From: Vandiemenella viatica
Taxonomy: Eukaryota > Arthropoda > Insecta > Orthoptera > Morabidae
DNA length: 64,000 nt
Reading direction: 5' to 3'
Assembly (NCBI GenBank): GCA_031002005.1
Contig: JARYHS010009186.1
Location: 255,035,199-255,099,198 of the forward strand
Part shown: positions 21,600-31,937 of the stretch, piece by piece
Position numbering within the stretch: the stretch's first letter is position 1
Layout of the letters: every line of letters begins with the position of its first letter
Program-made: the position numbers and the translations under genes
The notes under the pieces: model-generated
Database searches by the model: none
Told to the model about the DNA's origin: nothing
Seen by the model: only the letters and a program-made list of their open reading frames with translations

Positions 21600-24500
21600 A
21601 TTTTATTTTATTTTATTTTATTTCCTGATTTTACATAGCCTACTACCTTGTTACCTAAAGTAGGCCCTTAGTTTCTACAGTTTTATTCTTAAAACAATTT
21701 ACTTTATTTTCTTGTTAATAATATATCTGGATAATTATTTTTAAGGATTTAATGGATTTAAGTATTCTAATAGTAAATCTACTAATTATTCTAATAATTA
21801 ATATACCACTTAATCTACCAACTAATCTACTAATTAATCTACCATCTTACTAATTCACACCAATATCAGCAATTGTCTTTGTATTTTCATACTTCTAATT
21901 AATAAACTGTCTATTTGTATACGTTCTTCTTTTACCACTGCTGGCCTGCGTCGACATCTGGCCGCTAGCTGTCTCTGCTGATGCAGCGGGGCGACTGCTG
22001 ACATGCTGACCACAAAGTGTCGTCAGCCAGCTTCACGTTCCAGGTAGTGGTCTCGTTCTTCTCCGGTTTGTCCCTGGAGCCACCTGCTCCCCCATCAGGA
22101 GTTCTCTCCTGGAATCAGAGCAGGCCACCCCCCGAGCCCTGGAGAAGGTGCCTCTGGCTTCCAGAGGCACTACGATGAATTGAGTCTTTGCCGTCTTCCT
22201 GGTGCAGGCACCGCCTTAGTCATGGGCAGTGCTTGTAGTCAAATTTGGGTTGTTCTTTACTCTTGAGTTTCTTCCTCTCCTGTCCTTCTTTCTGCTTCTG
22301 ATGCCGGTTGCTCGCGGCGTCCCCTACGCTCTGCCTGTTTCAATTCAACAAATCTCGCCTTCTCGCGCTGCGACGCTAGATTAGCAGCTTCATCCAGCAA
22401 GTGCCAGAGCTCGGTATCACGCAGTATATCGTATATTCTTCTGTTCTGAAGTTGTATTTGGAGATATGCTCTTGATTCTTCAGTTTGTTTGCACTCCCAA
22501 ACCACGTGCTCGGGAGTACTTACTTCACCACAGTCGCACCTGTTTGTTTCTTTGAGGCCTCTCTGTTCTAAGAAACTGTTGTATGGACCATGGCCAGATA
22601 TATAGTGTATGAGCCCTGGAGATGGTTGTAGGTGAGTCATGGTCATTCTCTCTTTCACGCAAGGAAGCATGTCGAAGGTCCTTCTGCCCGTGTTGCTGTT
22701 AGTCCATGTTTGCTGCCATTCATCCATCAGCGCATCCCAAATATCTTTTTTGGTTTCAACAGGCCTTCCAATTATTTCAGCAGCTTGGTCATACCTTCCT
22801 TTTTTAATCCAGTATAGCGCTCCTCGCTTCCTTACTTCCAGGTCCAGGGGCCAGATACCGAGTATAACCGTTAGGGCATCTGTGGCCGTTGTTCTGTAGG
22901 CCCCAGTTAGTCGGAGCAGAATTCCTCGCTGCGTACGGCGAAGCAGCTCCTTTGGTTTGAGCTTTCTTAGGTGCTTGGCCCACGTGCTTGCAGCGTATCC
23001 AGTAATGGAGGTCAGTATTGCATCGTGATATCTTCTTATGACGAGCGGAGGCAGATTAAACCGTCGTTCGCCAATGCTTATCAATTTGTGCATTACCAGT
23101 GCTGCTCTTCCACATACTTCCTCCATGTGAGACGCAAATTTCAGTTGTTCCTCCAGGTTTACACCAAGGTAGCGGACTACTGCTTTTCTCTTTATTGTTT
23201 TTCCCTGGATCCTAATTACCGGATTTCGTTTGAGTGTTCCTTTTAGGAGCATGTAGGTCGTCTTTTGTGGGGCTAGGTTTAACTTAACTGCTGCACACCA
23301 CTTACTCAGGCAATCCAATACTGCTTTGCATTTTGTTTCGAGTTCCTGCCTGGTGTCCGCGTCTATCAGAAGTGCGAGATCATCGGCGAATGCCACCACA
23401 CCCAGCAGTTCTGACATTTGTTGCAATATTTCCATGACCGGTTCCAAACCAATGTCCCAGAAAATTGGTCCACACACTGATCCCTGCGGGCAACCTTTCG
23501 TCAGTCTTTTCTCTATGTACTTGTTGGGGCACCGCAATTTGGCATATCTATTTCTACAATAATCTCTAAAACTGGTATAGAGGTTTTTTGGACAGTTGAT
23601 GTTTCTTAAGCGTTCGAACAGCGCGGGCCACCAGAGATTGTCGAATGCGCCGGCGATATCCACAAATACTCCCACCACATAATTTTTGGAAGAGTTTTGA
23701 GCTATTTCCATTAAGCGGTTGATGGCGTCCTCTGTTGACTTGCCTGCTCTGAACCCATACTGATTTGGGTTCATCCCATGTTTTAATCTATGTTCCTTTA
23801 GTTTTTTGCAAAGTATCTTTTCTTGTACTTTCCCTAGAACATTGAGTAAGCAGATTGGACGATAGGATTTTGGAAGTTGTGGGTCTTTGCCTCCACCTTT
23901 CGCTATGATAATCACGTCACTCGTTTTCCATGCATTTGGTATTTTTCCCTGTACCAGGCATTCGTTAAAAAGTTTATTTAAGGTTGGAACCAGTTGGATG
24001 ACCAGCTCCTGGAGGATCTCTGCTGGTATCCCATCAGGTCCAGGTGCTTTTCTTTTTTGAAGGGAAAATATTGCCTCTACTATCTCTTCATCTGATATGA
24101 CGCAGTTTTGATGTTCACTCTCGTAGGGATCCCACATTTTTTGACGCAGTTCACTTTGCCGATCTGTCTCGTTTTCTGTATTGTCATCTGGAAGTAGCAC
24201 GGCAAGTAACTCCCGTGCAGTTTCCATCCAGTTGGTGGTCATAGATCCATCCAGTTTTCTTACAGTAGACAAGGTTGTAGGTGGCCTAATTTTGCCAGCG
24301 GCAATCTTGTAGGGGATGCCCCATGGGCCTGATCTCATATTTTGTCTGACGAAGGCTTCCCAGCTTTTTTGTTTTGTCTTCAGCAACAGATCCTTGAACT
24401 CTTGCTTTTTGTTCCTATATCTATCTAGAAGAGTCTGTCTCTCTTCTGTAATGAGGCAACGTTGATATGCTTTTCTTGCCTTCCTCATTGTGATTCGTAG

Positions 24501-25089
24501 TTTCTGCAATCTTTCTGTCCATGGTTTGTCTTTTACTCCCGTTGTTTTCTTTAGTGGAATTGCAGTTCTCATTGCGTCCTGGATTGCTCGAATTGTTTCT
24601 TCCGCAGCCTTGTCCACATCAAAATCTTTATCTTCGACTTGGGGGGGAATAAAGCAACTCCTCAACCTTGGCCAGTTGGCTTTGCTGATGTCATATAGCC
24701 GTTGAATATTGGTACAGGCGCCTTCGCGCGCACCGTCCCGCAGTCTTCCCAGTTCGAACATAATTAGATTGTGATCACTGGTGGTTTGGTTCTCAATCAC
24801 CTTCCACCCGCTTACTAGGTTTCCTGCTCTTCGATTTGCCAAAGTTATATCTATGTTCGATTTGGCACCTGCTCGGTCACTGAACGTGTATGGATTGTTT
24901 GGCTCGTTTTTGACATACAGCTGTAATTCTCCAATCAGCTCGAGTAACTTTTCTCCTCGTGCGTCTGTACGACCGCTGTGCCAGAGTGCAGATTTGGCAT
25001 TTGCATCGGCAACTATCACCGTAGGGCTGTCGCCTATGGCTGTACATATTTCCCTAATCTTGCAAAGATAGGGATCAATATCGTCTCTG
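21600..25089 (-). mobile_element. R1-clade non-LTR retrotransposon, 5'-truncated, 10-bp TSD
   Basis: Bounded by the exact duplication TATCGAGGTA at 21590-21599 and 25090-25099. On the minus strand it starts inside the endonuclease, carries a complete RT and C-terminal zinc knuckle, a 3' UTR (about 22256-21620) and a (TAAAA)n-like tail at 21600-21622. R1-clade elements usually hit rDNA; nothing here looks like rDNA, so this copy is at an anonymous site. Confidence 0.88.
22257..25089 (-). CDS. R1-clade ORF2 (endonuclease remnant + reverse transcriptase), open
   Basis: One uninterrupted frame of about 944 element-encoded codons. Residues at the start (RDDIDPYLCKIREICTAIG) already lie in the endonuclease; VIVADANAKSALWHS and the catalytic TSDHNLI follow. 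RT: KRKAPGPDGIPAEIL, PKSYRPICLLNVLGK, QYGFRAGKSTEDAI, FVDIAGAFDNLWW, KGCPQGSVCGPIFWDI and the catalytic AFADDLALLID. The C-terminus has a CCHC motif, C-x-C-x8-H-x4-C (CDCGEVSTPEHVVWEC), typical of R1/LOA elements, then an acidic/basic tail to the stop at 22257. The frame extends to 25196 only through flanking DNA beyond the 25090-25099 target duplication, with a TTG, not ATG, at its start. The N-terminal endonuclease half and ORF1 are missing, so the copy cannot be autonomous. Confidence 0.88.
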
Positions 25090-25099
25090 TATCGAGGTA

Positions 25100-25649
25100 G
25101 CTTGTCTTCTTTTTTGTCATCATCAGAGGGTAAATAATCATTCTGTTTTATATTTGGAGGCCAAGAGGTTGATTTGAATTGCAGGCCACGCCCCAATTTC
25201 TAAATACACAAAATACGTAGTTAAATATGCGTAAGAATGATGGATGAGAAACTGATGACAAGGATGATATACACGTCCCGTATCAGTACATAATGGTTAT
25301 TACAGATATTTTTTCTTCTTCAGAGAGCATATTTGGATGACTGAACAATCGCCACAGAAATGATGAGGTACCGCCTGCCGATTTTTACTTTTTCATTAAC
25401 ATAGCGTAGTGTCCAATCTTTGAATATCCGCATTTTCTTGAACTAAATGCATACAATGTTATAAAATAACACAATATCACGCGGAAAATAACAATAAAAA
25501 GACACACACTCCAGGCTCGGTCCTCTGCACTGTATTTCTGGCATTTGCCCGACAGAGGTCACGTTGGCAGAGATAAACCTAACGTTTGCACGACTCTAGT
25601 GTAAACACAGAGGTGAATCTGAAAGATCCTTGCTTCCTAAAGAGGATTA
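25100..25649. other. No feature recognised
   Basis: Host-flank sequence to the right of the R1 insertion. No repeat or gene supported. Confidence 0.45.
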
Positions 25650-25770
25650 GAGGTGTCCATTAATTACGTGAGTTCAAATAAAAAAGAGGGGGCGGGAGGG
25701 TACGGCAAAATCTCCCCAAGAGGGGGGGATCGACGCAAATCTCATGTTAACTTTTTAATTGAGCCTTCCA

Positions 25771-26935
25771 GTTTTTAGGATGAAAGATTTTGACAGGTTG
25801 ACTTGATTTGACCAAACTTGACCTTGTTTCAAGGTGAATAAAATCTCTTGAGCTTGAAGCACTCAGAAGCATTAATAGAGGTAGGTATTAAACACGAACA
25901 GGGACGATAGCGCAATCGTATAATTGTTTCAGAGGTCATAGACTCGAACTTGCTTAAATACAAACTTGACTTGTATTTACCCTGGAGGACGCCGGTTCGA
26001 ACCCCCTCCGGGCATCCAGATTTGGGTTTTCCATGGTTTCCCAAATCACTCCAGGCAAATGCCAGGATGCTTCCTTCAAAAGGCCACGGCCGAATTCCTT
26101 CCAATTCCTTGCCCGCCATCCTTTCCCGTCTCTAAAGACTTCGCTGTTAAGAGACGTTAAGCAATTAAAAAAATATATATTTGACCCTTAAAGTTCACTC
26201 TGGAAAATTAAATAAAAAGAAAAATCCTGTTTGCTTCGAAAGCATCACGATGTTTTTTATTGAGACTGGGCAAACACTCATATTGTAATCATTGGTCACA
26301 GTATATGTAACGGCCAGAGAACTTAATACACATTCCATATTATTAAACAGTTGAGCAACTCCGAAGAAATGAATTGCCAGATTAGTAGTTTTGGTAAGAT
26401 ATTTGGTCTGATGTCCACTTTATACAACCTAATAACTCACGTACAGCGAACATGAACAAAGACCATTAACGAAAGTGGTCAGTAAAATATGTAAAAAGCA
26501 AATAAACCGTAATGTATGAACTTTGGTCAAGCAACAATATTAGTAAAAAATTTGATTAAATTTAAATTTATTGAAAGCCGGAATAACAATTGGCATTCGT
26601 CGTTGCAGCAGAGACCATGAGTAATTTATTTTTTTAATATTGTTTTAAGTTGCTTTCATTAGCAACATGTTACTGAAAAGCAGATCCACTTTTTTTTTCA
26701 GCAGCAAAATTTATCAATATTTTTTTTTAAACTATGAAACCTACGAAAAGAAAACTTATGAATGTATTGTGGCAATTAATTTGGTTGCAGTTGCTTAGCT
26801 ATTAAACTGTTGACATAACCAAGAATTTCTTGTAATGGTTTCTGTGTTCGCAGACACCGTTCTGCAACCAATAGCTATCGAGAAGAGAGAATGAGTGAGC
26901 TTAGGAAATTATATATTACATTTCCGCCCTTCAAA
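25771..26935. repeat. Repeat R, copy 1
   Basis: Long diverged match to 42040-42812 plus 44596-44790: ATCGTATAATTGTTTC, GCTTCGAAAGCATCA, AACGGCCAGAGAACTTAATA, GAAGAAATGAATTG, TTGCTTTCATTAGC, GTAGCTATCGAG-like and CTTAGGAAATTATA occur in the same order. About 1 kb without its SINE insertion; no coding potential seen; class unknown. Confidence 0.65.
25982..26178 (+). mobile_element. SINE-A copy (subfamily b), 5'-truncated
   Basis: Starts at GGAGGACGCCGGTTCGAACC, lacking the A box, then carries the full body and the subfamily-b 3' end AGACTTCGCTGTTAAGAGAC with A-rich tail. It lies within repeat R. Confidence 0.85.
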
Positions 26936-27020
26936 CACTAGTAGAGCTAAAAAAAAAAAAAATCCAAAATAACGAGGTCGATCTCACGTTAGGGGGGTGG
27001 GGGTCTAGAAAAAACAGCCC

Positions 27021-27335
27021 CCTTATCTCCGGGCGGAGCGAGATGGTCAGTCAGCCGGCCCGCGCTCCAGGCTGCCTACCTCGCAGGCGCTCTGCTTGTT
27101 GAGTTGATCTGCATGCGGTAGTGAGATCTCGACGGCCTACCGACTGCCTCTGCGCCAGTCTGTCTGTTTCTGTCTGGTCTCACTACCGGTGTTGTTCTCT
27201 ACCTCCGCGGCTGTACGGAAGTTTTCTAAAAGCGGAAGACTGAATGCGGAAGTTTAATTAACTCTCAAACTCAATATTAGGCAACGCTGCGTGAGCTCGG
27301 AATAAAGCTGAGCTACTCCAGTCTCGCTGAAAACA
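27021..27335. other. GC-richer spacer, no feature recognised
   Basis: Contains AATAAA at about 27300 but no supported transcript or repeat. Confidence 0.4.
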
Positions 27336-28777
27336 AGGCGCTTCTGGCCTAATAATGAAAACACAAATGTTTATGGTCGAAATTCGTTTTATTGTTTCTC
27401 AAAATATTCTCCCTGAAGATCAATACACTTTTGCATGCGTTTGAACCAATTTTCGAAGCACTTTTCCCACTCCGATGGAGGTAACTCCAGAACACGCGTC
27501 TTGAATGTATGCCCGATTCTTCGGGTGTCGAAAATCGTTGGCCACGTAATATTTTTCTGATGTGCGGGAATAGAAAGAAGTCATCGGGTGCCAAATCAGG
27601 GCTGTACGGTGGATGACCCATCAATTCGATGTTCTGACTGGTCAAAAATTCCTTTCAACAAAATCTTCTCGGGTGTCCAGCCGGATGGTGGTGTAAAAAC
27701 ACGACGTTTCGACAGCTGACTCTGCTGTCTTCATCACGTATCTTGTGATACACCCGAGAAGATTTTGTTGCATCGATACGCCGGGAAAGTCTCCACTCAC
27801 ACAAAAATTCCTTTGTTTGAGCCGATGTGTGACAGCTCGCATTGTCGTGATGAAGAATTATTCGCCTCTTCTTCGACTTTTTTCCGAATTTCTCCAAAGA
27901 CTTCCGGTAAACAAATCGTAGTGTACCATTCAGAGTTGACCGTCCTACGTTGCTCTAACGCCACTGTCGCCGCGTGACCGGTAATGCCGAAGAGAAAGAC
28001 AAACCATTTGCTTCGATGTATTCTTCCGCGAACAACTTTTGTCGTATTTGGCTCGTCTTGGAAAACCCATACAGTCGATTGCTGTTTTGCTTCGGACTTA
28101 TATACATAGATCCATGATTCGCCACCTGTGTAGATGTTATATACAGCCTTTGATGCACCTCGAACCTATTTTTTTTTTTAACATTTCCTTGCACCAGTCG
28201 ACACGAGCTTCCTTTTGAGCGTTTGTCAGATTATTCAGAAGCCAACGGGAACAAATCTTTTTTACGGTCAAATGATCATGCAATATTTTATTGATGCTTG
28301 TCATACTAATGCCCAAAGATACCTCAATCTCACGGTATGTCACATGATGATCTTGCTTTATCAGTTCACGCACAGAATCGATGTTTTCTGGCACAACAAC
28401 CGATTTTGCACGACCCTGACGTAATTCGTCCTGAAGCGAACTTCGGCCACGATTGAATTCGTTATACCAGTTTTTTGGAGTGCTACATGATGATGCTTTA
28501 TCGCCGTATAAAGAATTAAGTTTATCGATGCACTCTTGTCTTGATAGTCCACGTCGAAAGTTGTGAAAAATAATCTCACGAAAATGTTCACGATTTAATT
28601 TCATTTTTCGCCCGAGATGAATTTTTAAAGTTACTATAAACAACAAATCGCACTCAAATGTCACATCGTTATGAATAAGGCTATGTTCAACAATGTCAAT
28701 GATTCCAATGGAAACGTCAGATGGCGCCTGGCAACACTTATTGTTGCCAAGGCCAGAAATATAAATAGCAACCCTCG
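27336..28777 (-). pseudogene. mariner transposase, inactivated and split by an insertion
   Basis: Minus-strand Tc1/mariner element; coding span 28604 (ATG) to 27389 (TAA). N-terminal DNA-binding part: MKLNREHFREIIFHNFRRGL, CSTPKNWYNEFNRGRSSLQD, VTYREIEVSLGISMTSINKI. The linker WVFQDEP and the catalytic motifs HHDNASCHTS and HPPYSPDLAPDDFFLFP are readable. The first catalytic Asp (GDESW) is Gly here (GGESW, near 28120), and a T9 insertion near 28170 and further shifts break the frame. A 146-bp unit (27656-27801) interrupts it. The right TIR ACCCTCG/CGAGGGTTGCTATTTATA ends at 28777 next to TA; the left TIR is degraded. Confidence 0.88.
27656..27801 (-). mobile_element. Palindromic retro-like unit with hammerhead-like core (copy 1)
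   Basis: Inserted in mariner with a 13-bp duplication CAAAAATTCCTTT (27643-27655 and 27802-27814). On the minus strand: GACTTTCCCGGCGTATCGAT, then inverted arms CAACAAAATCTTCTCGGGTG (27656-27675 and 27751-27770). Between the arms: GTGATGA - A - GACAGC - loop AGAGTCA - GCTGTC - GAAACGTCGTG. Except for its first base this matches the hammerhead core order CUGAUGA - stem II - GAAA. Penelope-like elements are known to carry such motifs in their terminal repeats; the assignment here is inference. Confidence 0.6.
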
Positions 28778-28855
28778 TACTGTAATCCCATAATAATTGT
28801 TAAAATCATTTTAATTTATCTTAGGTATCACCGAATGAACGTCAGTACCCCTTAA

Positions 28856-29298
28856 CGTCTTCAGTCCCGAGCTCATAATAAAAATGCAAAAGAACTACTA
28901 TTGTGTTATTTACTTTGTGTTAATTAATGCTAGTTAACAATTAATGACCATAATTTTTTTTTGAAACAATAATTAATTTTTTTATAGATGGTATATATAT
29001 GATACCTTGGGAGTCAGGTAGTAAAATTATACACACAACTTTACTGCTTCATGTTAGTTTATTTCATGGAAAAAATATATGTCTTTATCTTTATTTCGAC
29101 GAGCCATGTTGTGCAGCTGCAGGATCCCAAGTTTCCAATCAGGGCTACCAAAAGCAGAAGATAGAACATATGAGCTGTGAGAAGCGCGATGTATATTGTA
29201 GATGATACGACAGGCCAGAAAAGGTTCAGTTGTGCAGAGGCCAGAGAAAAAAAATAATTCCTAGAGGTATCATATATGATACCTCGGGACTGAAGAGG
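28856..29298. mobile_element. Putative piggyBac-like MITE
   Basis: Inverted ends CGTCTTCAGTCCCGAG (28856) and, as complement of the right end, CCTCTTCAGTCCCGAG (29298) match at 15 of 16 positions. TTAA precedes the left end (28852-28855); the right flank is ATAT, so the duplication is not preserved. It contains a perfect 22-base palindrome (29265-29286, arms GAGGTATCATA) and a related GGTATATATATGATACC at 28989. No transposase. Confidence 0.45.
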
Positions 29299-29824
29299 AT
29301 ATCGAATAATTTACTACCAGCACTTACTACAAATGCTTTTTTCTGTTTGTTTCAGGTAAACGTTGAATGTTGCAGTACTTCGAGGTGCTACGTAAGTACC
29401 CCGACATCTGATGCACTCAACAATATCGGTTCGATCAAATTGCGTCATATGCCGCGGCTAATAAGTCGATTTAGCTCGCCATCATCATTGCAACAGCATT
29501 TACCGTTGGGAGACATATTTTTCAGTTGTATTTTAGCCAGACGTCAAGCAGTAGGTTCTGTATACTGTATAAGTGGGACTTCCAGTAGCGCTAGTTGGAG
29601 GCGGTAAACAGTTTCAGATTGGACAAGTGGCGCATTCGACGAAGACAATTTAACTTCGCCATTCAAACAACACTTTCCCGGTGCTTATCTTGAATTTTAT
29701 GCGTTGCAAAGTGTGTAAATTTTTTCATACTTTTAACAACTGGATGCAAGTTATATTAGGTTTCAGAATTATATTGAACTGCCAGTTTATTTAATCAATT
29801 AATTTGATGCATAATCGACTAATA
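29299..29824. other. No feature recognised
   Basis: A 125-codon frame (29230-29607, +) crosses the MITE edge and shows no domain. Confidence 0.4.
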
Positions 29825-29833
29825 TCACGTTGT

Positions 29834-30002
29834 GAGAATTAAGTTTTTCTCGGCGTATGGCTGACAAAATTTCTTCTCGGGTATTCTGCCGGATAAGTTC
29901 TTCTGAGACATCTCACCTGATGAGGGCAGCAGAGGTTGCTGCCGAAACGTTGTGTACAGAAGAACTTATCCGGTAGAATACCCGAGAAGAAATTTTGTAT
30001 CG
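29834..30002 (+). mobile_element. Palindromic retro-like unit with hammerhead-like core (copy 2)
   Basis: A 9-bp duplication TCACGTTGT lies at 29825-29833 and 30003-30011. The left part TTTTTCTCGGCGTATGGCTG parallels copy 1. Long inverted arms of about 42 bp follow: ACAAAATTTCTTCTCGGGTA at 29868 and its complement ending at 29998, continuing through CCGGATAAGTTCTTCTG. The centre reads CTGATGA - G - GGCAGC - loop AGAGGTT - GCTGCC - GAAACG, an almost canonical hammerhead core and stem II, with one extra base before stem II. Confidence 0.65.
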
Positions 30003-30029
30003 TCACGTTGTTCATTTCAATCACTATAT

Positions 30030-31110
30030 GACTGTATGGCGTGTCCTCAACAACGGTCTGCCTCAGGGTTTACTGCTGTCGCCTGTGCTTTTTAATTTAT
30101 ATGTTGCAGACACACCTCAATTAAACTGCAGGAAATTCCACTAAGCCGATGATCTGGTCATAACTTTACAGAGTAGAAACTCCCAGATTTCTGAAAATGG
30201 ATTCTCCGAGAGTCTTAACCAACTCTACACATTCTTCTGTAATTGGAGGCTAAAACCCAACCTGAGGAAGACAGTGTCTTGCTGCTTCCAGCTCTCAAAC
30301 CAGGCTGCCTGTGGCAAGATAAAACTAACCTTCGGACACCTTGGAAGGGTAGAATACAAAAGATCATCTTAAATATCTGGGATTTACCTTGGACCGACTT
30401 TGTCAGCATTTATCTAACACTGCATAGAAAGTGAAGACTGTTGTGAGCCTTGCAAATAAACTGGCTGATACGTCATAGGGTGCAGGTGTACACGTTGTTT
30501 AAGGAGCATTCTCCACAACAGAATACTGCTCTACTGGCTCATACTGCCAAAGTTGGCATCCAGCTTAACGCCGCAATGAGAACAGTGATTGGTGTCATTA
30601 GGTCTACCGCAGTAACCTGGCTGCCTGTACTCTCCAATATTCCTCCACAACAACGGAGGAGAAAATCGTTTTTGTTTATACAATTGGAAAGAGTGGAGGA
30701 AAACAGTATTATACCTTTGCATAGCGACCGGAGCCTACAGCGCACACAGTTGTAGGCTTGTAAAATATCCGACGACCTGTGTTCCAGGGTTTGAACAGCC
30801 TAGGCGTCTTTGATGCCAACTGAATAGATATCGCTCGGGACACGGATTGTGTAATACAAAACCACATAGGTTGGGTCTCCGTGAAGATGCGTTGTGTGAC
30901 TGTGGTGGTATACAAACCACTGACCACATTGTGATGGACTGTCCAGCCAGAAGACTATCTGGAGGCCTTCTCACACTGCATCAAGCTGGACCAGCTGACA
31001 CAAGATGGCTTCAATCCCTAGATATAATCAACTACCTATGTCAAAGATTCTCTTAATTCTCTAATTCTCACTCGACTTGCTTCATTTCGTGCTTTGTGTT
31101 GCGATAGCTC
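30030..31110 (+). pseudogene. LINE reverse-transcriptase relic
   Basis: The plus strand reads NNGLPQGLLLSPVLFNLYVAD (as GLPQG..LSPVLFNLY), a disrupted *ADDLVITLQ catalytic block near 30147, FFCNWRLKPNLRKT, YLGFTLDR, TAVTWLPVLSNIPPQQRR and, at 30847-31000, LREDALCDCGGIQTTDHIVM, a C-terminal CCHC-type motif. Stops and frameshifts occur throughout, for example the Tyr of YADD is a stop. The gene order fits a Jockey/I-group LINE; the exact clade is not resolved. The palindromic unit at 29834 lies just upstream. Confidence 0.75.
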
Positions 31111-31164
31111 AGTAGCACGTGACTGTGACATGTAATCCATTTTGTTTATGTCGTTGTCCTTTCT

Positions 31165-31937
31165 TTCCACTGTTTATATCTGGGATTTCAATAGCATTAA
31201 ACCATCTCCTGAAAACGCGGAATATTTTGCAAAAAGAGACTCGTAAATCGATCCAGTAGTTTTTTATTCTATACAGAACACGCATACGAATATTGCCTTA
31301 TATATATAAAGAGAGAGAGAGTGATAGAGAGAGTAGCTGTCCAGGCAATGCTTCGCTATTGCTACATTTGATCGTACGTATAGATTAAATTTAGACAATT
31401 CAAAGTTTGATACAATTTTTTATGAAATTAGATATTTACATATATATTATTATTTATATGTTTCTGGATTACATAAATTGTAATTACCATTTTATTGAAC
31501 TTTAAGTTCATTGCAACGATCTGAGATATGCAATATATTCGGCGATTTCGTTTAGCACACATACAGATAAAGCTGTTTGTTTCCATACAGAGGAGCATGC
31601 AACTAATAATTGTTCATGAGATAATTTACCCATTTGCAACACCCAGTAATTTTATAACCAAATGTTCTGCAGAAAACAATTTTGTAATTTAACGCGCATG
31701 TTTGTCGTCAGTGAAAATTTATTAAAATGTTTCGAGAACTCTGATGTTTCCAAGCGCGCATTTATTTCTTCTTTCAAGTGAGTGATGGTTTCCTTCTTCG
31801 GGTCAGATTGAGGATTTTAGTAGCTTTAAACCTTCTACAAACAACGCGAACAATTTAAAAAAAAACCGTAAATCGGTCCAGCACTTTTTTAGTCTATAGT
31901 GGGCACACATACGAAGATTGCCTTATATATATATAGA
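31165..31937. repeat. Head-to-tail repeat with (TA)n ends
   Basis: The block CGTAAATCG.TCCAG.A.TTTTT..TCTATA...TTGCCTTATATATATA occurs at about 31243-31308 and again at about 31868-31932, with related upstream sequence (GGATTT.A.TAGC.TTAAACC.TCT). The intervening unit starts AGCTGTCCAGGCAATGCTTC (31336). It looks like one complete and one partial copy of a non-coding element; class unknown. A (GA)n run lies at 31308-31336. Confidence 0.5.

Larger units (their letters stand above)
25650..27020. mobile_element. MITE family X copy split by repeat R
   Basis: Left end GAGGTGTCCATTAATTACGT at 25650 with G-rich body to about 25770. The right part (CTAGTAGAGCTAAAAAAA, GATCTCACGTTAGGGGGG) resumes at about 26936. 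The halves correspond to contiguous sequence in the copy at 51057 (GAACAGTAGAGCTAAAAAAA), so repeat R was inserted into it. The right terminus is degraded. Confidence 0.6.

Noticed and set aside
31308..31336. (GA)n run as a regulatory GAGA element
   Set aside because: It lies at the junction of two repeat units and is most simply a microsatellite.
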